Assembly (NCBI GenBank): GCA_904066235.2 | Contig: CAJFCV020000005.1 | Span: forward strand, 1,240,001 to 1,304,000 | Direction of reading: 5' to 3' | Length of the DNA stretch: 64,000 bases | From: Bursaphelenchus xylophilus | Taxonomy: Eukaryota; Nematoda; Chromadorea; Rhabditida; Aphelenchoididae | Shown: in pieces, positions 38,846-49,092 of the stretch | How the letters are laid out: each line of letters starts with the position of its first letter | Numbering within the stretch: the stretch's first letter is position 1 | Made by a program: the position numbers and the translations under genes | Notes under the pieces: generated by a model | Seen by the model: only the letters and a program-made list of their open reading frames with translations | What the model was told of the DNA's origin: nothing | Database searches by the model: none

Positions 38846-38851
38846 AATAAA
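38846..38851 (+). promoter_or_regulatory. Polyadenylation signal of the mec-9-like gene
   Basis: AATAAA 95 bases after the TGA at 38749-38751. Confidence 0.6.
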
Positions 38852-39100
38852 AAAATTTTAAAAAAATAAAAAATTTTTTTTTTCAAAATTTTTTGAAATT
38901 CTTGAAATATCATCTAAATACTCCTAAAATTAATCCCTGAAAATTTTAGCTCATCCTTTGCAAATAGCACCGAGATATTTAGCAATCTTTCCAGTCGAGA
39001 GAACACAAAAAATGATGAGACTGGCAGAGAAAAACTTATCAAAAATAGCCCCCGAAACAAACGATATTTAACCCCCGAATAAATAAATTTCTTTCAACAG

Positions 39101-39198
39101 AACAACCCGCTGAATCGGGACCGTTGGATTTGCAAGAGGCGAGCGGAGGCGTTGGATTACAAAAGTTGGATGGTCAGCCCTTGATTCGAGGCGTGTAA
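39101..39198 (+). other. Candidate alternative last exon of the mec-9-like gene
   Basis: A good acceptor (TTTCTTTCAACAG, ending 39100) is followed by a phase-1 frame encoding about 32 hydrophilic residues (EQPAESGPLDLQEASGG...) and ending at TAA. It could be joined to exon 37589-37723, which ends in phase 1. That product would lose the last EGF module and the hydrophobic tail. No polyA signal is obvious after it, and a different frame is also open, so it remains a candidate. Confidence 0.4.
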
Positions 39199-39299
39199 TT
39201 GCGGATTAACAGGCGAGGGGAAATACGATTAAAACGATGGGTTTTTAACAGCCCCAGTTCCTCCATCTGTTCTTCGGTTTGGGCTATTTTTACGACAAT

Positions 39300-42200
39300 T
39301 CAAGTTCCGCTGCACTGTGCGGAAATTTTATTTTTGAAATTTGCACAGTGCAGAAATTTTATAGAGTTTGGAATTTTGCACAGTGCAGTTCTTTTGAATT
39401 TCGCACAGTGCACATTTCTGAACTTTTTTGGAATTTTGCACTGTGCGGAACTTTCATGTTTGAAATTCTGCACTGTGCAATCAAATTTTAGCTTTTTGAA
39501 ATTTGCACAGTGCAGATTTTTTAGGTTTGAAGTGTGCACAGTGCAGAAATTTTTGGATTTTAAATTTCGCACAATGAAGATTTTTGAATTTCGCACAGTG
39601 CAGATCCTTGAGTTTTGCACTGTGCAGTCATTTGAAATTTGCACAGTGCAGATTTTTTATGTTTGAATTGTGCACAGTGCAGAGATTTTTGGATTTTAAA
39701 TTTTGCACAGTGCGGATTTTTTACTTTTGAGTTTGGCACGGTGCAAATTTTTGAACTTCGCACAGTGCAGATCTTTGAGCCGTTTTTTTGAAATTTGCAC
39801 AGTGCGGAATGTTAATTTTGAATTTGCACAGTGCAGTCTTTTGAGTTTTGATTTGCACAGTGCAGAGATTTTTGGATTTGGAATTTTGCATTGCACAGTG
39901 CAGATTTCAGATTTTTAATTTTGCACGGTGCAGAAATGGCGATGGACGAGTCGCAACTTTGCACTGTGCATGATCGACTTTCTTTTTTTATTTTTTTTAA
40001 AATTTGTTTTGCACGCACTGTGCAATTAATTTTTTATCCATTTCTCGCACCGTGCAGAACCAAAAGGACTTTTTCTTTTTTTCGCACAGTGCAAAGCAAA
40101 AAAGTCTTTTTCTATTTTTTGCACTGTGCAGGTCCGAAACGTCTTTTTTCCATCTCCCGCACGGTCCAGAGCCAAAAATTTCTTTGCTATATTTTGGCAC
40201 AGTGCGAAGAAAAAAAGATATTTCAATAATTACACCGTGCAGAACCAAAAAGACTTTTTCCATTTTCCGCACCGTGCAAAACCAAAAATTCTTTCCCTAT
40301 TTTTCGGACAGTGCAGAACCAAAAATTCTTTTCCGTTTTTCGCACCGTGCATAACTAAAAATTCTTTCCTTATTTTTCACACAGTGCAGAACCAAAAATT
40401 CTTTTCCGTTTTTCGCACAGTGCAGAACCAAAAAATTCTTTTCTATTTTTCGCACCGTGCGGAACCAAAAACACTTATTCCATTCTTCGCACAGTGCCAA
40501 AAATTTTTTTTCATTTTCTGCACCGTGCAAAATTAATTTTTTTTTTTATTTTTCGCACCGTGCAAAACAAAAAAGACTTTTCCCATTTTTCGCACAGTGC
40601 AAAACCAAAACTCCCTTTCCCATTTTTCGCACAGTGCACTCCGCCTACATTCTCGCAATCATCCCAGAGCCGGCTTCAAACCCTTTTGACCTATCAAATA
40701 GCTATCAAGTATCCCCCTCACGACCCCCATTACCTCATTACCCGAACTTCGTCATCATATCCACCCCAATGAACCCGCTCGATTACCGGTTTCGTACACA
40801 TGCGCAGCTCGACCCTTCGCTGCCTGAGGCGCTTCGGTAGAGCACTCCAAATTCGAATTTTTAATTGCGCAAACACTTCAGATTTTTTTTCGCGAATGGC
40901 CAGAAGACGGGGCGATTCGGAAAAGAATTGGGGTGGCGATTTCTTGTTTGCGCGCAGCTTGACCTGGAATTCCCACCGTTTCGAGCATAGATCCCCGCGG
41001 CTAAATACGTTCGGGAAATGTTCATAAAGACCCGAAGGGAAGCCGGGAAACTTGTGCAGACGTTCCCGGTGAACCCCGTCTTGTCCGCTCGTTTTGCACG
41101 GTGCGAATTTTTGAGTTTCGGTCGCACAGTGCAAACGAAAAAATTTCCGATCGCACAGTGCAATTTATGAGTTTCCAAAAACTCTATTGCACAGTGCGAA
41201 TGATGAGCCTTCGATTGCACGGTGCGAAATCCATCACGTCGCAACTCCTTGTTTCGCACGGTGCAGTTGAAAATTTTTTGATTGCACTGTGCAATTGATG
41301 TTTTTTTTTCGATTGCACCGTGCGAAATCCATCGCGTCGCAACTCCTTGTTTCGCACGGTGCAAACGAAAAATTTCCGTTCGCACAGTGCAATTTATGAG
41401 TTTACAAAAACTCTATTGCACGGTGCGAATGATAAGCCTTCGATTGCACGGTCCATCGCGTCGCAACTCCTTGTTTCGCACAGTGCAGTTGAAAATTTTC
41501 TGATTGCGCAGTGCAATTCATGAGTTTCCAAAAACTCTATTGCACAGTGCGAATGATAAGCCTCCGATTGCACGGTGCGGATTCCATCGCGTCGCAACTC
41601 CTTGTTTCGCACAGTGCAGTTGAAAATTTTCTGATTGCACGGTGCATTTGATGAGTTTTCCATTGCACTGTGCAATTGATGCGTTTTCGAATGCACGGTG
41701 CGAATTTGTCGCGTCGCAATTCTTGGTTTCGCACAGTGCAGCCGAAAAATTTCCAATCGCACAGTGCAATAACGAGTTTTTGATTGCACAGTGCAGAATT
41801 TGGCGCATCTTCGCACAGTGCGAAATTTTGAGTTCATTGCGCAGTGCAACTGATGAGTTCTGGATTACAGGGTGCAAAATTTGGTAAATCGTGGTTCCTT
41901 CATCTTGCACAAACTTTGCTTCTATTACGCAGTTGAAAAATTTTCGCTTGCATTGTGCAATTGATGTTTTTTTTCGATTGCACTGTGCGAAAGTAGGCGA
42001 ATCGCGAATCCGGTCTTTGCACAGTGCAAACAAAAAATTTCAGGTTGCACAGTGCAGTTGAAAATTTTTCGATTGCACTGTGCGGAATTTGTCGCATCGC
42101 AACTCCAAGTTTTGCTCATTCGAAATTCTGACTTTTCATTGCACTGTGCAATTGATGCGTTTTCGAATGCACGGTGCGAATTTGTCGGGTCGTAATTCTT

Positions 42201-42705
42201 GTTTTCGCACGGTGCAGTTGAAAATTATCCGATCGCACTGTGCAATGGATGAGTTTTAGCTGCACAGTGCGGAATTTGTCGCGTCGCAATTCTTGGTTTC
42301 GCACAGTGCAGTTGAAAATTTTCCGATTGCACGGTGCAATTGATGAGTTTTAGCTGCACAGTGCGGAATTTGTCGCGTCGCAATTCTTGGTTTCGCACAG
42401 TGCAGTTGAAAATTTTCCGATTGCACTGTGCAATTGATGCGTTTGTGATTGCACAGTGCAAAATTTGGCAAATCGCAGCTCCGTCTTTTGCACGGTGCAG
42501 TTGAAAATTTTCCGATTGCACTGTGCAATTGATTTTTTCGATTGCACGGTGCAGAATTTGGGGTAATCGCCACTCCTGTTTTTGCACAGTGCAAACAAAA
42601 AATTTTCGATTGCACAGTGCGGGATTATCAAAAATATTTTTTGCTTTTGCACAGTGCAACCAAAAAAATTCCCGTTTCGCACCGTGCAATTTGGTCTTTT
42701 CAATT
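39300..42705. repeat. 3.4-kb array of GCACNGTGC palindromes
   Basis: Roughly one hundred copies of the 9-bp core, mostly inside TGCACAGTGCA/TGCACTGTGCA, with GCACGGTGC/GCACCGTGC as the common variant. Spacer families change along the array. 39300-39950 has TTTTTGAATTT-like spacers, and 40000-40640 has units of about 35 bp with AACCAAAAATTCTTTTCC. 41090-42700 has longer units with GTCGCGTCGCAA, TTGAAAATTTTCCGATTGC and ATTGATGAGTTT. Two 84-85-bp units at about 42250-42420 are nearly identical. Interrupted at 40640-41090 by ordinary GC-rich sequence. No coding function; the many open frames are by-products of the repeat. Confidence 0.95.
40640..41090. other. Non-repeat island within the palindrome array
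   Basis: About 450 bp of GC-rich, non-repetitive sequence splits the array, with segments such as CGCAGCTCGACCCTTCGCTG. I recognise no gene, RNA or element in it. Confidence 0.5.
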
Positions 42706-42972
42706 TTTGTTGGGTTTTCGCTGAAACCGCGCGGCGTTTTGGTCTGCGGTCGTTATTTAGAGCGGTCTTGAGTGTTAAACCACTTCAAAATGGGCCTCAA
42801 AACTTTTTTTTATCTTCTTGACCGTTGGTCAAGAAAGTGAGATGGAGATTCCGCGGGTCTCCATATCTTCAAACAAATCCCTTGAGGGGGTTTGTTGCAA
42901 AAAGCCCGATTTCGAACCATTTTTGTGTTATTGTCGTCGTATAGCACGTGTAATTGACATAATTGCAAGCAT

Positions 42973-42984
42973 TTTATATTCCAG
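42973..42984 (+). promoter_or_regulatory. Probable spliced-leader acceptor for the secreted protein gene
   Basis: TTTATATTCCAG ends one base before the start codon at 42986, typical of nematode trans-spliced messages. Confidence 0.6.
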
Positions 42985-42985
42985 G

Positions 42986-45900
42986 ATGACATTTGCCCTG
43001 AGGCAATTAGTGTTATGGACCGGGTTTGTCACAGTGATCGCTATTCCACCCTCTCTTCCCAGCTCTAAATTGGCTTTTCAACAGGAAAATTATGGTAAGC
43101 GAAAACGAGATTTTTTAATTTTAAAAACGTTGTAACTCTGTTAATTCTGCAAAACGCGGTTTGAAATTTTTAGCAATGCCTAAGAAAGTCGTATTCTGTA
43201 ATTTCCGAAAGTTTCAAGAAGTTTAGTCCACTTTGAAAAACGAGATTTTTTGAATTTCAATGCGTTAAATTGCGGCCAATCCTTGAAAACATGGTTCAAA
43301 AACCTACTAGGGTCCTCAAAAAGGCATTACTTTTCATTTTTTATAAGTTTCGGAATAGTGACATTTTATACGATGAAACATGTTTTTCCAAAAAAGACCT
43401 CAAGGAGCCGTATTTTACAAATTTCTTTTCAGAAAACGCTGCTCCAGCGTGGTACCAGATGCCGGAACGTCCTGAAAATCCATATGTAAATACACGATCG
43501 CCGTATGGCCCTCAGCCAGACAAGCACACTTTTGTTCCCGTTCCCTCGCCTTTCGAATTACCCCGACCAAGAACTCCGCTTGAAATGGCAAATGGGCATA
43601 TCGTGGATGCCGCCCAAGAGGTTGGTTTGGAATTTTGTGAACCTTAAAATAGCTTGATTTGACAATTTTATACGATAAAAGCTTTCTGTGAGTATTTCAT
43701 CGTATAAAATGGCAATAAAACAAAACATTTTTACAAAAATTAGAGACTCCAGCGCGTCTTAAAGCCTAAGAATCCAATTTACTTTTTTATTTTTGATTTC
43801 GGAATTATTTTATACGATGAAACCTGTCTGGACACGTTTTATCGTATGAAATGGTTCTAGGGAGGAATATTCAAAAACCAACTGGCATCAAATACATAGT
43901 ATAGCCTAAAAAAGCAATTATGACCGGACTTTTGTTATTGGTGCCATTTTATACGATGAAACATGTTCACGCGTGTTTTATCGTATAAAATGGCACTTTT
44001 TCCTCTAGGCAAGAAAATTCGAATATTTTTGGATTTTTCATGGTTTTCGAAATGGGCTTGGTCTTTTAATAACTTTATATTCGATTGTCTATAACTGGAA
44101 AGAACAAAATAATTTTTAGTCATCACTTTCTCTGCCATTTTACTCATTTACCCCTCAAAAAATCTTTTTTTTTGCATGTATCTTAATTTCAAACCACACT
44201 TATGTTCCTTACGTTCATTTTTATTTCGATTTGTTTCCTTAGCCCCACATCAACGGCTTTTTCCGCACCCTAAACGGCCAAGTCACCAACCTCGAGCGTT
44301 ATATGCCGCTTCTGGCCAAAAAACTTGGAGTTACCACCTCCACCACTACCCGCACCACAACTCCTAGGCCCACAAAAGCTGCGAGAAAGTCGAGCATGTC
44401 GTCGCGATCGCGTCAAAAGGCATCCTCAACCGAAAGACCTTATACGAGACGAGGTTTGGGGAATGTCGAAAAATGCTGGGATTGCTCTACGGTAACGGTC
44501 CAATTAGTGACAGCTACCCCAATGGCGACGCCTATGAGCAAACGGAAGCTGAAGATTGTGAAAAAGCCGAGGAATAACAGGGTTACAACTAAAGATCCAT
44601 GGGTGATCGAGCTGACCAAGGAGCCGAAGGAGAAATGGCCGAGTATGCAGGTCACCACAAAAGATCATTGGAATCGATTCACCATTGCGACGAGAGCTAC
44701 CACCAGCCGGCCTCAGGAGAGTCGCCAAGTGCCTAAGGGCAAAGGATTGAGTAAAATTGATAAAAATGGAAAAGAGATCGAGGAAAATGAAACCGCCCAA
44801 AAAATTGGCGAAAAATCAAAATCGACTGGTAAATTAACACAAGCCGGAGTTACGGTTACTCCAGAACCTCCTGAGGAACATACTGATGTCAGCACTAATA
44901 CAAAAATCGATGTGAAAACAAAGGAATATACGAAATTAACAGTGTCCGGGAAGTCCTCGGGCTCCGGCCGTCCGGACATGATTTTGGAGACGAAGCGGAC
45001 GGTGAAGAACGGTGGCGTTTTAACAGATCTCAAAGGACCTCTGGAGATGTTGAATAAAGCCAAGAACGGATGGACTCATAAAGAAAATCGACCGAAAATC
45101 GACTGCCCCGAGAGCAATGTCTCGCCCATCGAAGTGGCCATTGTTTGGGTGGGTGATATACAGTAACAGGGTGACATATGACATGAAGTGTGTGGTAAAC
45201 CTAATTGTCATGATGTGAACTAACAACGCTTTTGACTTGATGTCCATATTCGGAAAGAGCGATGAGAAAACGAAATTTTTTGAAAAATGATGACATTTGG
45301 AGCTGTGGTGAAGAAAATGGATTGGCATGGTAAAATAAGGAACTAATGGAGTTTTATTTGCTATTATAGGACCTTCTAAGGCCCCTATCATCTCTTTAAA
45401 ATTTCTATTTTGAGTTTGCAGTGCTTGGTTTGTCATTTCCGACCTTGTTTTAGACATCAAGCAGATCAAAGTTGATAGATTTTTTTCTAAAGAAGCAAAT
45501 TATGTTATGCCATATTATCATAGCGTTTGAATTAGCAGAAAATTATCTTTCAACCCTAAAAATTTCATGCTATACTCTTCAGAACTGAAGAAGTTACGGT
45601 TGTTTTTTTCAAAAATCATCCTTTTTGAAAAAATGGCTGTTCGAAATTTCACGACTACTCTAATATAAAGCGCTCTAGAGCCCTAAAATTTATAACGTAT
45701 ACTCTCTACTATATATTCTACTATTTCCAAAAGCTCTGAAGTGATATCTAACATTGTTTTCTTCTAGATTGTCACTCAATTCAAACACAAGAGTAATGTA
45801 AGTTCATCTTCTTTGATGTGTAATATCTACCGTTGTAGTGTGTGAAACAGCGTAAAATTTTAATTTAAAATACGCCACAGCATGCTTTCACATCTTTACT

Positions 45901-46882
45901 AACAATTCTTTACTTTCAGGCCAGTACCGAGTTGATCGAAGCCATTAAAGAGGCGCTTTCAAAGTTCCGAAGCACTCTGACGGCGAGACAAATGGCTCAC
46001 CAGCCCGAACCGCATGCTGATATTGCCGATTTGGGCAGGGAATTGGAGAACACTTGGACTCAGCTGAAAGATAGTATGTTTGGATTTTAAAAATATGCCT
46101 TGCTTTGTCCTTTTTTAAGTTCAAAAATAGCAAAAATTTTGCGAAAAATATTAAAAATCGAATAAAAAATCTGATTTTTCATGCGTAAAAAGAAACAAAT
46201 AAGATTGTAAAATACGTCACAGGACCAAAGATGTCATTCTTCCTCTAAAAATTTCAAAAAAATTATATTTTTTGGGCTTCTTTTATATTACACTAGATCT
46301 GATCCCTAAAATAAGGTCCGAATCCCCCTTTAAACTTTCTCAAACTCTTTCAGGCGGCTTCCTAGAACGTGCCGTGGCCGAACTCGCGTTGTCCGACCCT
46401 CAAATCTCCGGGCATGAGGGTATTGACACCGACGCCGCTGCTCGAAAAATCGACGAACTTTGGCGGGAAGCGATGTTGGCATCGGCCGTAGGACAAATGA
46501 CAGAGCCCGACCCGATCAACCGACCCATGTACGATGACGTCAGAGGATATGAGCAGCCAAAACGGGAAATGGTGGGTGAAATGAGCAAAACATTAATTTA
46601 GATGAGGTCTAAAGTAATATTCTTGGATTTTTGGTATTTTTTGGAAAAAATTTTAGTTGAAATGGATCTCAAAAGGCTTCATTAAACTTTCTGAAGTATT
46701 TTGAAGGCTTAAAATCCCGTTAAATCTTCCAAAAAAGTTCAAATCCTCAAAAAATCCCAGAAATCCTCAAAAAACACCAAAAATCTTCAAAAAACCCCAA
46801 AAATTTACCTCTAAACTTTCAGCCAGTAAACTGTCATCAATTCTCGTTGTTGTGCAAACTACTGCGGCCATTTACAAAGTGA
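42986..46882 (+). CDS. Secreted, Thr/Lys-rich protein of unknown function
   Basis: Not recognised. Exons 42986-43094, 43433-43620, 44243-45148, 45768-45797, 45920-46073, 46354-46571 and 46823-46882 give about 554 residues with consistent phases (1, 0, 0, 0, 1, 0). It opens with a signal peptide (RQLVLWTGFVTVIAIPPSLP). A Pro-rich stretch follows, then PHINGFFRTLNGQVTNLERY. A long low-complexity basic and Thr/Ser-rich region (TTSTTTRTTTPRPTKAARKS onward) looks like a mucin-like or glycosylated linker. The C-terminal third is helical and acidic (TELIEAIKEALSKFR, DTDAAARKIDELWREAM) and could be an oligomerising domain. The 30-base micro-exon (IVTQFKHKSN) is inferred from flanking AG/GT signals and phase. 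Few cysteines, no transmembrane segment after the signal. Convergent with the MCFD2-like gene. Confidence 0.8.
43660..43995. repeat. Three ATACGATGAAAC hairpins in intron 2 of the secreted protein gene
   Basis: Hairpins at about 43663-43710, 43808-43852 and 43945-43992 (for example CATTTTATACGATGAAACAT with GTTTTATCGTATAAAATG). A half site lies at 43362-43384 in intron 1. Confidence 0.82.
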
Positions 46883-47471
46883 AACCATGATGATTTGTTG
46901 TGTATTTATTCATAAATATTTATCAAAAAATAAATAAATACAAAATTTTTTTATACGTCTTAAAGATCACAGTTTTTAAGCAGAATTATGCGGAAGAATT
47001 ATGATAAGTAATGGGGAGGAGGAGTAGAATTACTCACAAGGTAATAATTAAAGTTTTTTTGGCTTGAAAATCAAGTCAAAAGGCAGGGAGATAAATTATG
47101 CGGCCAAATTGGAAATTGTGGAATTACATGGCGATGCTTGGAGATATCATCATCAAATTTTTAGACATTCTATAGTATTCCCAGAGCTATGAATGTATCA
47201 AGGTTCATCTAAAAATATTCGAAAACTCGAAAGATATAGCGATTTTTGCACCTACATCAATATATTATACTTGCCCTAGAAAAAAAGCTCAAATCTCAAA
47301 ATCGACTGGTCCAAATCTCCCCAAATTTTCCACAAATCTCAATGAGGCCCTACTCTATCGCCACATATCTTAGCTTCCCCTAAAACCCGAGGTACCAACG
47401 GTCATAGGCCCATCCCAAGCACCCATGTAATCCCTTGAACCTAAAACAATATAACTAGCTTCCATAGGCGC
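46883..47471. other. Convergent 3' region, no gene
   Basis: Short AT-rich gap between the ends of two convergent genes. AATAAATAAATA around 46929-46942 serves the plus-strand gene. A minus-strand AATAAA at about 46908 is a distant candidate for the other. A mostly unique sequence lies between, with nothing else recognised. Confidence 0.5.
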
Positions 47472-48290
47472 CTATTGTCGTGGTGGCGGAGGTGGTGGTG
47501 GTTGTTGTTGAGCATGCTGTTTGGCCTGTTCTTCGCGTTGTTTTTGGGCTCGTAGGAACTCTCCGTAGTCGATGTATCCGTCATTATTGAAGTCGTCTTC
47601 TTTTAGAATGGCGTCAATCATTTGCTCCAGCTCTTCTTCAGATGGAAGGGGAGGTGGAGCATGCTGATCGTGTTGGTTTGTGGGGTTCTCTGGAAGATAT
47701 ATTAGTCATTTTGAGCAACAAAATTGTGAATAACATCAAAATTCAAGCAATTTTTGCCGAAACTCGGATTTAATCTGATCATGAATAATATATCTGGTCA
47801 TAACGCTTCTCTAAAAGCCGAAAACAAAGCAAAAATAGCTTGAAAAGTACCTTGATGGAAGTGGGTAATCGCCTTGATCAATTCCACACCATCTAACCGC
47901 CCGTTTTTATCCAAATCATGCATGTTAAAGTAGTGGAACTGCAATTGTTCAGGTGTCATGTTCGCAGTCGGGTCGACTTTGCCCTCCAAATGCTCTTTTA
48001 TGTGGCTGAAAATGAGGTGAATTATAGATGACCCTTCTCTCTAGCTTATGAGAGTATTTTCGACCTAAAAATAGCAGAAAATAAAAATTATCTTACCCTT
48101 CATCCTTGGCCTGTTCTCCTCCGAACGCCGCTTGCGATGGAGCCTGCCCCTGAGGCGGTGGAGGTGGTGGTGGCTGATGATGGACCTCTGGAGGCTTATG
48201 CGCATCCTGCCCGGGGAACGAGGGGTTCGAATGCGAGATTATCGACGGAATCAGAAGAACCGATAAAACCCAAACTTTTGGCCAAGCCAT
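47472..48290 (-). CDS. MCFD2-like EF-hand ER cargo-receptor subunit
   Basis: Exons, in reading order: 48290-48097, 48005-47851 and 47689-47472, phases 2 and 1, about 188 residues. Signal peptide [19 protein letters not shown], then a Pro/His/Gln-rich linker with a run of prolines. Two EF-hands follow: [12 protein letters not shown] and [12 protein letters not shown], both with all calcium ligands. HLEGKVDP...[17 protein letters not shown] and the second EF-hand context match vertebrate MCFD2 closely. MCFD2 binds the lectin LMAN1/ERGIC-53 and carries glycoproteins from ER to ERGIC. Unlike vertebrate MCFD2, this protein has a Gln/Pro-rich C-terminal tail with no ER-retrieval motif. It is divergent from syntaxin-5 (800 bp between starts). 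The function is assigned by similarity; binding to a worm LMAN1 is inferred. Confidence 0.9.
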
Positions 48291-48300
48291 CTGAAATTAC
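48291..48300 (-). promoter_or_regulatory. Probable spliced-leader acceptor for the MCFD2-like gene
   Basis: Minus-strand GTAATTTCAG abuts the start codon directly, leaving a zero-length native 5' UTR. This is typical of nematode trans-splicing. Confidence 0.65.
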
Positions 48301-49003
48301 ATCGATTAAACAAAAAAATCGAAGTGAAATCTCAAGCGAATTGTAAGAAACATCATGTGAGCACAATGAAGAATATTTATTAACCTGCACCGACCACTTC
48401 CACGTGTTCGGCTGCCCGAAGAGGCCTCGAGAAAGAGGGCTGCGCGAGAAATTCGGAACCGCAAACTCGAAAAGTCGAATAACCGATATGAAAAGCGCTT
48501 AAATTTGAGTAAATCACAGGTAAATACAACTGCTATTACTTCTAATTTCTTGTAGCAACAGGTACAAGTTGGAAGTTATCGGGAATTTGACAATTTTCCG
48601 AAAAATCTCAATTTGCGTCAAGTGTGGCCCCGAAACTAACTACAAGGTGTCAAGTCTCACCCTGCATGTTGTTTTTTCATTTTCTTATGTCGACGTAGAG
48701 CTCGTTCCCGAAATAGATCATGAATGGTGTTATTGATATAAGAATTATCGATTTTTTACGAGGTTTAATTATATTATACATGATATTAAATTTGCGATTT
48801 TAATTTTTTTCTTTTTTATTGCTGTTTCCATGACGTCACCTTATTGATCATCCTCTAATTTGGTCAATTGAGATGTATTTTGCTTCTAATAGCAAAATAA
48901 GCCTTGTATTAGCGAGTTTCAGCAAACAATTTTTGGCGTTTGACGATCTTCACCATTTTTTATCTAAAGCAATATAAGGTTTCGCTGATTTCGCCCTTTC
49001 TAG
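48301..49003. promoter_or_regulatory. Divergent promoter region between MCFD2-like gene and syx-5
   Basis: About 700 bp shared by two oppositely oriented genes. It contains CCACGTGT at 48400-48407 and a perfect TGACGTCA at 48831-48838. Both have the ACGT core bound by bZIP factors, including XBP-1/ATF6-type regulators of secretory genes. Presence of the sites is seen; their use is inferred. Confidence 0.45.
48993..49003 (+). promoter_or_regulatory. Probable spliced-leader acceptor for syx-5
   Basis: GCCCTTTCTAG ends at 49003, 89 bases before the start codon used at 49093. The frame stays open upstream to this acceptor (YHTTRTSTLNLRNRKAP...) without a Met, so a further coding exon upstream cannot be excluded. 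Confidence 0.45.
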
Positions 49004-49092
49004 GTTATCACACCACCCGCACTTCCACACTCAATCTTCGGAACCGGAAAGCGCCGAATCGAACGCTTTTCGGTGCGAGTTATTCGAGTTTT

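Noticed and set aside
39199..42821. Dozens of 60-170-codon open frames rich in HCA, CTVQ, HSA and ALC peptides
   Set aside because: They are translations of the GCACNGTGC repeat in all frames and both strands. They overlap one another and have no start context or splice structure.
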